From Pseudomonadota bacterium (GTDB lineage: Bacteria; Pseudomonadota; Gammaproteobacteria; Burkholderiales; Thiobacillaceae), in the NCBI GenBank assembly GCA_021784115.1, contig JAJXTE010000013.1, positions 1-36,795 of the forward strand: DNA of 36,795 nucleotides, written 5' to 3'. A program made the position numbers and the translations under genes. Of the stretch, positions 22,997 to 31,330 are shown in pieces. Each line of letters starts with the position of its first letter. The stretch's first letter is position 1. Under the pieces are notes generated by a model, which did not search any database, was not told the DNA's origin, and saw nothing but the letters and a program-made list of their open reading frames with translations.

Positions 22997-25777
22997 TTAC
23001 CTATCACGTTGTAAGGTTTGCATGAGAGCCAGTGCGGCAGCTTTCTGACTGAAGTCCAGGCCGCTTTTGATGAGCTGATCCAGTTCCTGACGGGCGCGCG
23101 CCTTATCTCCGCTTATGGCAAGCGCAGCCGCGTAATGGTATTGGATATCGCCCGCATCGGGGGCTTTGGTCAAGGCCTGCTGCAGAAGCTTGATGCCGCG
23201 TTCGGTTTGCTTCTGCTGCACCAGGATCCAGCCCAGCGTATCCAATACCGCAGGGTTGTCGGGTTTGAGTTTGAGCGCCTGCTCGGCGAATCCGAGTGCG
23301 CGGCTGTCTTTCGACTCGGAGAGAGCCCATGCAAGGTTGTTCAGAACCAGCAGGTTGTTCGGGTTGCTCTTGTTCAGGATCAAGTACTGTTCGGCAGCGT
23401 CCTTGAACTGATTGCGCTTGATCAGGCTTTCGGCCAGGGCGGCGCGGGTATTGGCGTCCTGCGGATGTGCGGCAAGCCAGGCGGCGAGGCGCTTCTCGCC
23501 TTCCTCGGTGCGCTGAGTTACGTTGAACACTCGCAGCTGACGGACCAGCAGGGCGCCGGAGGGGGCCAGTTTTTGCGCACGTTCGAAGGCAGCGAGCGCG
23601 GCGGCGTAATCCTGGCGCGCAAACGCGGCGTCGCCCTCGAGCGTGAAACCGGCCGGGGAGCCGGGTTTCTGTTGCTGCACCTGTCTGGCGAGCTTGAGCG
23701 CTTCATCAAAATGCGAGCCCTGGATCTCGATGCCGCCCAGCATCAGTTGGGCGTCAAGAAGGTCGGGCTGGATGCGCAACGCGTCCTGCAGGGTCTTGCG
23801 CGCGGCCGCGAGGTCCTTGGCGACGATCTGTGCGGTGGCAAGCTTGATGAGCGGGGCCGCCTGACCGGGCATGCGCTCGACGAGCTGGCGGTAACTGCCC
23901 AGTGCATTCGGCGTATCCCCGAGCGCCAGCTGGGTGGTTCCGAGGAGGTCGAGCGCGGCCGGATCGTCTGGATGGGCGTTGACGGCTTCGCGGGCCACGG
24001 CGAGTGCCTTGTTCTTGTTGCCCTTGGTCAGCAGGTAGCGCGCCAGCGCCATTCGCGGTTGCAGCGCCTGAGGATGCGCCGCAGCAGCTTTTTCCAGCCA
24101 GCTTACGTAGGCATTTTCATCCTGGTTGCGAAGGCTCAGATCTGCCAGGGCGAGCATGGCGTTAAGGTGTTTGGGATCGGCCTTGAGCAGGGCCTCGAAA
24201 CGTTTGCGCGCGGCCTCAGGCTGCTTGTCCTTGAGGTCGAGTTGCGCCAGATTGGCTGCGGCAGGGAAAAACGTGGGATCGAGCTTGAGCGCCCGGTCAA
24301 AGCTGTCGCGCGCGCGGACGGGGTCCTGCTTGCCGAGATACGCCGCACCCCGGTAGTTCCAGATGAGCGGGTTGGCGCCCTGTTTCTTTTCCAGCGCGGC
24401 GATGCTGACCAGCGCTGCGTCGAACTGCTTGCTTTCCAGCTGGTTGAGGATGATGGCCGTGTCGGCCCGGCTACCGGCCCCTTCCATGGTGGAGGCGGCT
24501 TGCAGGTCGGCCATGGCGCGGCTGTCGCCCTGTGCCAGCCTGGAAATGCCAAGTTCGGTGCGGATGGCGGCGCTTTTGGGGTTGCGCAGCGCGGCCTGTT
24601 CGAAATAGGACGAGGCCTGGGCAAAGTCTTTTCTGGCGAGCGCGATTTCGCCGGCGACGATCAGGACGCCGGCGTCCTGAGAGGCCGCTCGGAGTGCCGG
24701 CGCCAGCGTATTGGCTGCATCGTCGGGACGTCCCAGGCGGAGCTGCGCCGCGGCCAGCAGGCGCACTGCATACAGATTGCCCGGTGCCGCCTTGACTACC
24801 TTGTTGAGATACGTTTCCGCCGTTTGGAGATTGCCGAGTGCGTACTCGATCGAGCCACCCAGCAGGAGTGCAGGCACGAACTCGGGCGCACTCTTCAGCA
24901 CATCCGCCAGATGGTCACGGGCGCGTTCGGTCTTCTTTTCGCGGAAATCGATGAGCGCCTGGGTGTAACGTGCCTGAAGGCTGCCAGGCGATGCTTTCAG
25001 GGCAGCGTCGACTTCCTTGCGCGCGTCATCCAGCTTGTTTGCGGCGATGGCGATGTCCGCCAGGGCAAGTCGCGCATTGACGTGGCGGGGATCGATCTGC
25101 AGGACGGCACGATAGGTCGCCGCGGCCTCATCCTTTTTGCCGGTGACGTTCAGCAGGTCGCCTTTTAGCATCAGGCTGTCCAGGTGCTTGGGGTCGACGC
25201 GCAACGCCGCGTCAAGGCTCTGCATGGCCTTGTCGGGATCGCTGTCGGCCAGGGCAAGCTTTGCCAGTGCCAGTTGCACGTCGACATTGTCGGGCGCGGT
25301 CTTCAATGCATGCTGCAGGGCTTTGCGCGCGTCGTCCTTGCGTCCCAGTCCAAGTTCGGCGGTGGCACGCAGGGCCTGCAGCGTGGCGGCCTCGGGCTCA
25401 CTGTCTGCGGGGGCAGGAAGTTCGTCGAGCACGCGCTGGAACTCGCGCTGCTCCAGCAGGGCGCGAGCGATCATGGGGTTGACAGTGGCGGCGCTAAGAC
25501 CGGCCTCCCGCGCTCGCCGGAACTCCTTTTCGGCACTGGCAAAATCATACTGGGCGAGATAAAGCTTGCCGAGTTCGAATCGCGCGTCGGCGTTCTTTTC
25601 GTCTTTCGCCACGGCGTTTTTCAGCTGAATCATCGCTGCCTTGTAATCCCCTGTCGCCAGCTTGGCCCGGGCTTCGGTGACCAGGGTGGCGCTGTCTTCG
25701 CCACCACAGGCGCTCAACAGGCTGGTGCCAAGAAGCAGGGCCAGCAGCAACCGGGGCGCGCGGACGGGAGTGGGCAT
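22997..25777 (-). CDS. prsT: PEP-CTERM system TPR-repeat lipoprotein PrsT, first copy
   Basis: This 926-aa lipoprotein has signal MPTPVRAPRLLLALLLGTSL, lipobox LLSAC (Cys24) and about twenty TPR-like helical pairs to the C-terminus (for example VAKDEKNADARFELGKLYL and LKLDPTFFPAAANLAQLDL). The family is found with exosortase XrtA, PrsK and PrsR. The start has GGAG 7 nt upstream. The stop is 4 bp before the second copy, so the two are translated from one mRNA. A 716-aa open frame on the opposite strand (23018-25168) is the GC-bias shadow of this gene and is not annotated. Two equal-length tandem PrsT copies are unusual, since most loci carry one. Confidence 0.94.
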   Translation of the reverse strand: MPTPVRAPRLLLALLLGTSLLSACGGEDSATLVTEARAKLATGDYKAAMIQLKNAVAKDEKNADARFELGKLYLAQYDFASAEKEFRRAREAGLSAATVNPMIARALLEQREFQRVLDELPAPADSEPEAATLQALRATAELGLGRKDDARKALQHALKTAPDNVDVQLALAKLALADSDPDKAMQSLDAALRVDPKHLDSLMLKGDLLNVTGKKDEAAATYRAVLQIDPRHVNARLALADIAIAANKLDDARKEVDAALKASPGSLQARYTQALIDFREKKTERARDHLADVLKSAPEFVPALLLGGSIEYALGNLQTAETYLNKVVKAAPGNLYAVRLLAAAQLRLGRPDDAANTLAPALRAASQDAGVLIVAGEIALARKDFAQASSYFEQAALRNPKSAAIRTELGISRLAQGDSRAMADLQAASTMEGAGSRADTAIILNQLESKQFDAALVSIAALEKKQGANPLIWNYRGAAYLGKQDPVRARDSFDRALKLDPTFFPAAANLAQLDLKDKQPEAARKRFEALLKADPKHLNAMLALADLSLRNQDENAYVSWLEKAAAAHPQALQPRMALARYLLTKGNKNKALAVAREAVNAHPDDPAALDLLGTTQLALGDTPNALGSYRQLVERMPGQAAPLIKLATAQIVAKDLAAARKTLQDALRIQPDLLDAQLMLGGIEIQGSHFDEALKLARQVQQQKPGSPAGFTLEGDAAFARQDYAAALAAFERAQKLAPSGALLVRQLRVFNVTQRTEEGEKRLAAWLAAHPQDANTRAALAESLIKRNQFKDAAEQYLILNKSNPNNLLVLNNLAWALSESKDSRALGFAEQALKLKPDNPAVLDTLGWILVQQKQTERGIKLLQQALTKAPDAGDIQYHYAAALAISGDKARARQELDQLIKSGLDFSQKAAALALMQTLQRDR

Positions 25778-25828
25778 GGGGGGGCTCCAGAATTGGCGTA
25801 TGACGCGTAGGGTTATTGTTGCGGAGGA

Positions 25829-27181
25829 TTATTTCAGGCCGATTTTTGCCATGAGGTCATACAGCGTCGGGCGGGTGATGCCGAGCAGTTCGGCGGCCTG
25901 GGCGATGCTGCCGTCACACTGCGCAAGCGCTCGGCTGACGGCTTGGCGCTCGGCGTTTTCGCGAGCTTGCCGCAGATTGAAGAGTTGTGGTTCGGCGTGG
26001 CCGGCGTCGAGTCCGAGATCGGCCGCGGTGATCTGGTTGCCGTCGGCCATGATGGTGGCGCGCTTGATCAGGTTTTCCATTTCGCGCACGTTGCCGGGCC
26101 AGACATGCGCTTCGAGTGCCCCCAGCGCGTCCGGGGTGAAGCCCCGGATGTTGCGGCCCAGTTCGCGTGCATAGCGTTCCAGAAAGGCCTGCGCCAGCAA
26201 TATGGCGTCGCCAGGGCGTTCGCGCAGGGGCGGGATTTTTACCGAGATTTCGGACAGCCGGTAGTACAGGTCCTCGCGGAAGCTGCCTTCGCGAATCATG
26301 GCGGCGAGGTCGCGGTGGGTGGCGCAGACGACGCGCACATCGACCGGAATTTCGCCGCGCCCGCCCAGGCGCTCGATCACGCGTTCCTGCAGGAAGCGCA
26401 GCAGCTTGGCCTGCAGCGGCATCGGCAGGTCGCCGATCTCGTCGAGGAAAAGCGTGCCCTCATTGGCGTATTCGATGCGGCCGATGGTCTGCTTGGCGGC
26501 GCCGGTGAAGGCGCCTTTCTCGTAACCGAACAACTCGGATTCCAGCAAAGTGTCGGGAATGGCCGCGCAGTTGATGGCGACGAAACGCTTGCCGGCGCGC
26601 GGGGAGAGTTCGTGGACGCCACGCGCCAGCACTTCCTTGCCGGTGCCGGATTCGCCCAGCAGCAAGACGGTGGCGTTGGCGGGGGCGACTTTCTCCACGG
26701 TGCGGCAGATTTTGAGCATCGGCTCGCTGCTGGTGATCAGCCCCTGCAGCGCGGAGCCGCCCTGTCTTGCCGCAAGCAGCCTGTTTTCGATTTCCAGCGC
26801 ATGCACATGCAGGGCGCGGGCGATCATCAGCGCCAGTACGTCGGGATCGAAGGGTTTCTGGAAAAAGTCGTAGGCGCCGAGGTGGATCGCCTTCACGGCA
26901 TTGGCGCGGTCAAGGTTTCCGGTGACAACGATGACCTTGGTGGCAGGCGCGAGCGACAGGATCTGCTGCAGGGCGGCCAGGCCTTCGGTCGCGCCATCGG
27001 CATCGGGCGGCAGGCCGAGGTCGAGCAGCACCACGGGCGGCTCGTGACGGCGCAACTGGGCGATGGCGCCGTCGCGGTCGGTGGCCACAACCAGTTCGTA
27101 ATCGGCGAGGCTCCACTTCAACTGCTTTTGCAGCCCGGGATCGTCCTCGACCAGCAGTATTTTTTGTTTGGCGTCGCTCAT
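25829..27181 (-). CDS. prsR: PEP-CTERM system sigma-54-dependent response regulator PrsR
   Basis: This is a 450-aa NtrC-type activator. Its receiver domain (1-120) has Asp54 as the phosphoacceptor in VVLLDLGLP and Lys109 in FFQKPFDPD. Its AAA+ domain has Walker A GESGTGKE at 176-183, the sigma-54 contact motif GAFTGA at 223-228 and the Walker B-like [11 protein letters not shown] Fis-type helix-turn-helix ends the protein ([23 protein letters not shown]). It is predicted to activate sigma-54 promoters of PEP-CTERM genes; one such promoter is visible at 19735-19750. ATG 27181 overlaps the prsK stop (ATGA) and has GGAGGAG 7 nt upstream. Confidence 0.96.
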   Translation of the reverse strand: MSDAKQKILLVEDDPGLQKQLKWSLADYELVVATDRDGAIAQLRRHEPPVVLLDLGLPPDADGATEGLAALQQILSLAPATKVIVVTGNLDRANAVKAIHLGAYDFFQKPFDPDVLALMIARALHVHALEIENRLLAARQGGSALQGLITSSEPMLKICRTVEKVAPANATVLLLGESGTGKEVLARGVHELSPRAGKRFVAINCAAIPDTLLESELFGYEKGAFTGAAKQTIGRIEYANEGTLFLDEIGDLPMPLQAKLLRFLQERVIERLGGRGEIPVDVRVVCATHRDLAAMIREGSFREDLYYRLSEISVKIPPLRERPGDAILLAQAFLERYARELGRNIRGFTPDALGALEAHVWPGNVREMENLIKRATIMADGNQITAADLGLDAGHAEPQLFNLRQARENAERQAVSRALAQCDGSIAQAAELLGITRPTLYDLMAKIGLK

Positions 27182-29262
27182 GCGGCGTCTCCTCCGGCAG
27201 ATGCATTATGGTCCAGTGACAGGCTGAGGCGGAAGCGGGTGCCGAGGCCCGGCGTGCTGTCCACCTCGATGTTCCCCCCCAGGGCGCGCAGGGTCTCGCG
27301 GCACTCGTAGGCGCCGATGCCCATGCCGGCGCCCTTCGTCGAATCGAACGGCTGGAACAGCCGGGTGCGGACGAATTCCTCGTCCATGCCGCTGCCGGTA
27401 TCGATGACTTCGATAATCGCCTGTCCATTTTCCTCGAAGCCGCGCAGGGTGACATGACCGCTTGCGGGGGTGGCCTCGAGGGCATTTTGCAGCAGATGGC
27501 CGATGGCGCGGGTGAGCCGGTCGCGTTCGGCGCGCACGCGCAGCGACGCGGGCGGCATGTCCAGATCGGGACGCAGCTTGAATGCCTGCTTGCTGGCGGC
27601 GGCATCGGTCAGGATGTCGGCCAGCGCGACCGATTGCGCCTCCGCCGCATCGCTGCCCCGGCGCAATTGCGCCAGCACCTTGTTCATGCGGGCGACCGCA
27701 TTCTCCACCGTGTCGAGCATATCGGCCTGGAACTCCGGGTTGTGCTGGTGCTTTTCGGCGTTGGCCAGCAGCAGGGACAACTGGGCGATGAGGTTTTTCA
27801 GGTCGTGGATGACGAAGGTGGTGGTGCGGTTGAACGATTCGAACTGGCGCGCCACGATCAACTGGTTGGAGGCGCGCATCTGCGCCAGGTGTGCTGCGGC
27901 CTGCCGGGCTGCGACCTTGAGCAGGTCGCTGACTTCCCAGTTGAAGGTGACCTTGCCCAGCGAATGCTTCAGGACGACAAATCCGAGCATTTCGTCGTGC
28001 AGCATCAGCGGCACCACCAGCCAGGCATCGTCGGCATTCTGAAGCCATGCCGGTGTGCCCAGGTCGCCGTAGAGATCGCGGCGCACTTTCATCTCGTCGA
28101 GATCCACCACCCATTGCTTGCTGGCGAGCCACTGGATGAAGGGGGAGTCGGCGGGCTCGGTGCCCTGGATGTCGGCCCAGTTCCAGTGGCTGGCACGCTG
28201 ATAGCCGGCGTCGCCCTCGCGCATCCACAATGCGCCGCCGGGACTTTCGAGCAGCCGGGCCAGCGCCTCGACCGTACGTTCACACAGTTGCTCGCCGGGC
28301 CGACCCTCGGTGAGGATGCGGGTGAAGCCGAGCCACTCCTCGCGGTAGTCGTAGCGGTAGCTGAAAAAATGCTTGGACAGAAACACCCGCAGCCGCGCGC
28401 GCAGGGTGCCGGAGAACATCAGCAGCACCAGCAGCATGGCGGCGGCGAAGATGAACACGGTTTGCACCACGTCGCCCCATTCGCCGCCGAACAGGCGCAG
28501 GTAATAGCCGGCGCCGGCCATCAGCAGCAGATAAATGCCGGCCCCCAGCAGGCTGGCGGTATGGAAGGCCATGCTGCGCGACAGACCGACCGGCGCAGCC
28601 CATTCCGGGTTGCGCGCCGCCGAGACCGCAATCAGCGGCGTCACGAGGGCAGCCACATAGCCGCGCGCGGCCCACACCTCGGCGTCCATTGCATTGAAGA
28701 GCGCGGCATTGGCGTAGAGATAGAGATCGTATACAAACAGCCCACCCAGCCCGAGGCAGAGGAACTTGATCGCCCAGCGATCTTCCGGGCGGGTACTGCG
28801 GTACACCTGTTCGGTGAGCACCAGGCCCATGATGGTGAGCAGGACCAGCCCCAGATTGCCTGCCCATCGCGCCAGCACTGGCTGGGTGGGGGCGATCAGG
28901 GGATACACGCTGGCGATGAGCAGGACGCTGACGAGCGCGATGCTCAGCGTGCGGATGAGCCGCAGTGGCGAAGGCAGGACTGCGCCGGGGGGCAGGCGCA
29001 GCCGCAGGATATAAAGCAGCAGGGCCAGCCACGCGCCGTTGCGCGCCACTTCGGCAATCAGGTCGAGTCGGGGGGGCAACATCCCGAGGACGGTGAGGGC
29101 TGTGAAAGCGCCCCACGTGGCGCTGAGTCCCGTCGCCAGCACCAGCAGGCGGCCCTGCGGGCGCCGTCGCCAGCTTGCGACGATCAGGCCGGAGAGGCCG
29201 AGATAAGCGAGTGCCGCCAGTCCATAACCGACGGCGGCCAGGAGGAGCAGGGTGGCGGGCAT
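27178..29262 (-). CDS. prsK: PEP-CTERM system histidine kinase PrsK
   Basis: This is an approximately 694-aa membrane sensor kinase. It has about eight N-terminal hydrophobic segments (from LLLLAAVGYGLAALAYLGL to FIFAAAMLLVLLMF), then a GAF-like region. The HisKA-type core follows, with the phosphorylated His near residue 486 in FVIHDLKNLIAQL. The ATPase domain has the N box HLLQNALEA, G1 DTGSGMDEEF and G2 GAGMGIGAYECR. Its partner is PrsR, whose gene overlaps the stop. ATG 29262 is chosen; GTG 29280 is an upstream alternative. No strong Shine-Dalgarno is visible, so coupling to the sugar transferase gene 24 bp upstream is likely. The signal it senses is not known. Confidence 0.95.
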   Translation of the reverse strand: MPATLLLLAAVGYGLAALAYLGLSGLIVASWRRRPQGRLLVLATGLSATWGAFTALTVLGMLPPRLDLIAEVARNGAWLALLLYILRLRLPPGAVLPSPLRLIRTLSIALVSVLLIASVYPLIAPTQPVLARWAGNLGLVLLTIMGLVLTEQVYRSTRPEDRWAIKFLCLGLGGLFVYDLYLYANAALFNAMDAEVWAARGYVAALVTPLIAVSAARNPEWAAPVGLSRSMAFHTASLLGAGIYLLLMAGAGYYLRLFGGEWGDVVQTVFIFAAAMLLVLLMFSGTLRARLRVFLSKHFFSYRYDYREEWLGFTRILTEGRPGEQLCERTVEALARLLESPGGALWMREGDAGYQRASHWNWADIQGTEPADSPFIQWLASKQWVVDLDEMKVRRDLYGDLGTPAWLQNADDAWLVVPLMLHDEMLGFVVLKHSLGKVTFNWEVSDLLKVAARQAAAHLAQMRASNQLIVARQFESFNRTTTFVIHDLKNLIAQLSLLLANAEKHQHNPEFQADMLDTVENAVARMNKVLAQLRRGSDAAEAQSVALADILTDAAASKQAFKLRPDLDMPPASLRVRAERDRLTRAIGHLLQNALEATPASGHVTLRGFEENGQAIIEVIDTGSGMDEEFVRTRLFQPFDSTKGAGMGIGAYECRETLRALGGNIEVDSTPGLGTRFRLSLSLDHNASAGGDAA

Positions 29263-29286
29263 GGTCGGCTCAGGGTGCACGCGCGA

Positions 29287-30681
29287 TCAGCGCACGCCCT
29301 TTCCCCACAGGACGACTTGTACGGTCTGGAACAGGATCATGAGATCGAGAAACAGGCTGTGATTCTTGACGTAGTACAGGTCGTATTGCAGCTTGTGCAT
29401 GGCGTCATCGTCGCTCGCGCCGTACGGGTAGCGCACCTGCGCCCAGCCGGTGATGCCGGGTTTGACGGTGTGGCGCACGCCGTAATAGGGGATCTTCTGG
29501 GTCAGGTCCTGCACGAAATAGGGGCGTTCGGGGCGCGGGCCGACAAAGCTCATGTCGCCGAAGAATACGTTGAAGATCTGCGGCAGTTCGTCGATGCGGC
29601 TGCGCCGGATGAAGCGTCCGGTGAGCGTCACGCGGCTGTCGTTCTGACGGGCCCAGCGCGGCTTGCCGTCCTTTTCGGCGTCGACGCACATGCTGCGGAA
29701 CTTGAGGATGGTGAAATTGCGGCAGCCCTGGCCGACGCGCTCCTGCCGGTAGAGCACCGGGCCGGGGCTTTCCAGCTTGATCAGCAGGGCGGTGATCGCC
29801 ATGATCGGCAGGCAGATGACCAGCATCGCCGCACTCACCACCAGGTCGAACAGACGTTTGGCGGTATCGCGCAGCATGCCCTGGTGAAAGCCCTCGGACA
29901 GGATCATCCAGCTGGCGTTCATCGAGTCGAGCTGCAGGTGGCCGTTTTCGCGTTCGAAGAAGCTGGATAATTCCAGAATGCGGATGCCGCGCAGTTTGCA
30001 CTTGAGCAGGTCCTGAACCGGCATCCCGCCGCCCCGGCGGTCGCGCACGGCAAGAATGATTTCGCTGATTTGCAGGCGAAGCGCCAGTTCGGGCAAGGGT
30101 TCCTGGGTGTCGAGAATCCGGGCATGATCGACGAAATGATGACTACCCCCCATCGGCAGGTAGCCGATGACCTGAATATTGCTCGCGTGGGCGCGCTTGG
30201 CAAGCATGGCTTCAATGTGGGCGGCGCGGCTGCCGGTTCCGATCACCAGCGCGCGGGTCTTGAGCGCGCCTACATGGGCCCAGCGGATGAACAGGGCACG
30301 GCTGAGCAGAATGCCAAGCAGCGCGAGGCCGAACGACAGCAGGAAGACGCCCCGCCCGACCAGCAGGATGGGGAAAAAGTAGAACAGCAGGCTCATCGTC
30401 AGCAGGCCCAGCCCGAAACTCAGCCCCAGGCGTTGCAGCAGGGCGCGCACGCCCCCCTGCCATTCCAGGTCATAGAGGCCGCTCGCCGTCATCAGACCCA
30501 GCATGACGAAAGCGAAGGTCAGGGCCTTGGGAAGCAGGGGGTCGAGTTCTTTCGGAATCGTGCTTCCGTCGAGGAAGCGTGCGCCTACCCCGGCATAGAT
30601 CGAGCCGCTGAGGATCAGCATTTCGATGAATACCAGCAACAATAAATTCAGCGGCACGTAATGCCGAAAAAATCGAATCAC
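29287..30681 (-). CDS. PEP-CTERM-associated undecaprenyl-phosphate sugar phosphotransferase (EpsB-like)
   Basis: This is a 464-aa polyprenol-phosphate hexose-1-phosphate transferase. Four N-terminal helices and a CoA-binding-like domain (TRALVIGTGSRAAHIEAML) lead into the conserved bacterial sugar transferase C-terminus. That part contains AKRLFDLVVSAAMLV, KLESPGPVLYRQERVG, FTILKFRSM, RRSRIDELPQIFNVFFGDMSFVGPRPERP and VKPGITGWAQV. It starts exopolysaccharide synthesis by loading the first sugar-phosphate onto the lipid carrier at the inner membrane. Such EpsB-type transferases lie beside prsK/prsR in many PEP-CTERM genomes. The start is GTG 30681, with a weak Shine-Dalgarno. The other EPS genes and the exosortase are not in the window. 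Confidence 0.95.
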   Translation of the reverse strand: MIRFFRHYVPLNLLLLVFIEMLILSGSIYAGVGARFLDGSTIPKELDPLLPKALTFAFVMLGLMTASGLYDLEWQGGVRALLQRLGLSFGLGLLTMSLLFYFFPILLVGRGVFLLSFGLALLGILLSRALFIRWAHVGALKTRALVIGTGSRAAHIEAMLAKRAHASNIQVIGYLPMGGSHHFVDHARILDTQEPLPELALRLQISEIILAVRDRRGGGMPVQDLLKCKLRGIRILELSSFFERENGHLQLDSMNASWMILSEGFHQGMLRDTAKRLFDLVVSAAMLVICLPIMAITALLIKLESPGPVLYRQERVGQGCRNFTILKFRSMCVDAEKDGKPRWARQNDSRVTLTGRFIRRSRIDELPQIFNVFFGDMSFVGPRPERPYFVQDLTQKIPYYGVRHTVKPGITGWAQVRYPYGASDDDAMHKLQYDLYYVKNHSLFLDLMILFQTVQVVLWGKGVR

Positions 30682-30754
30682 AGCCGTTCACTCATGAGAA
30701 CCATGGGGGGCAAGCGAGCATCTTCCATGCCAGAGCGGGCTGCAATCCGGATGA

Positions 30755-31330
30755 TCAAATTAGCGCCCTGGCCTGTGGCAGGCGCAGGCGCCGCGGGCTG
30801 CCATCGGCCTGCAGACGCTTCATGTTGCGCAGTTCGGAGGCGGGGTAGACGACCAGGTCGACCCGCGCACGCGGGTCGTCGATCATGAAGCGGGGATAGG
30901 CCCGACCCGGGGCGTCCGATGCCCGGTGCTCGCCGGCCTGGTAGGTCGAAGGCAGGCGCATCAGCAGAAATTCGACATCCTTCTGGTGGTCGGTAAAGAG
31001 CTGCAGGTTGATGTCGGCATGCGGCCCGGCCGTGCCGTTGAGCACGGATCCGGTGAGATGGGGGTCGAAGTCCGCAAGCTGCTCCATGTATTCGATGGCG
31101 GTTTGCCGCAGCAGCGCCAGGTGCGCACGGGTTTCGTCGCTCTGGTAGATCGCCTGGTAGCTGCGCAGCGCGTCCTCGACCTGCTGGTTGTCCGGCAGGT
31201 TGCCGCTGTCGGGTGCGCCCAGCTGGCGTGCCGCCTTGCGTTTGGCGCTGCCGTAATCGAGGCTGCCGTCCTCGGCCAGCATGCGCGCCGCGGCATGGGC
31301 GATTCGACGACGCATGTCCTGGTGTTTCAC
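30755..31330 (-). CDS. nucleotidyltransferase-like protein coupled to PBP1A
   Basis: This 191-aa cytosolic protein of unsure role has an N-terminal helical region (about 1-85) and then a nucleotidyltransferase-like strand pattern. It shows Gly94-Ser95, AGPHADINLQLF (Asp106, with Asn108 where the second catalytic Asp is usual) and a later VDLVVYP (Asp158) at the third-Asp position. The Asp-to-Asn change suggests altered or lost catalysis. The start is GTG 31330, overlapping the PBP1A stop as GTGA, so translation is coupled to the cell-wall synthase. The terminal segment PRRLRLPQARALI is basic. The distance to the sugar transferase is 73 bp. The family assignment rests on motif spacing only. 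Confidence 0.62.
   Translation of the reverse strand: MKHQDMRRRIAHAAARMLAEDGSLDYGSAKRKAARQLGAPDSGNLPDNQQVEDALRSYQAIYQSDETRAHLALLRQTAIEYMEQLADFDPHLTGSVLNGTAGPHADINLQLFTDHQKDVEFLLMRLPSTYQAGEHRASDAPGRAYPRFMIDDPRARVDLVVYPASELRNMKRLQADGSPRRLRLPQARALI

Noticed and set aside
23018-25168. 716-aa open frame on the plus strand
   Set aside because: It is the antisense of prsT copy 1. Its residue pattern is a repetitive mirror of the TPR coding sequence, with no domain, signal or Shine-Dalgarno; GC bias keeps the frame open.
27454-29970. 838-aa open frame on the plus strand
   Set aside because: It runs antisense across prsK and the sugar transferase, whose motifs are unambiguous. The translation is His/Gln/Gly-rich low complexity typical of a shadow frame.
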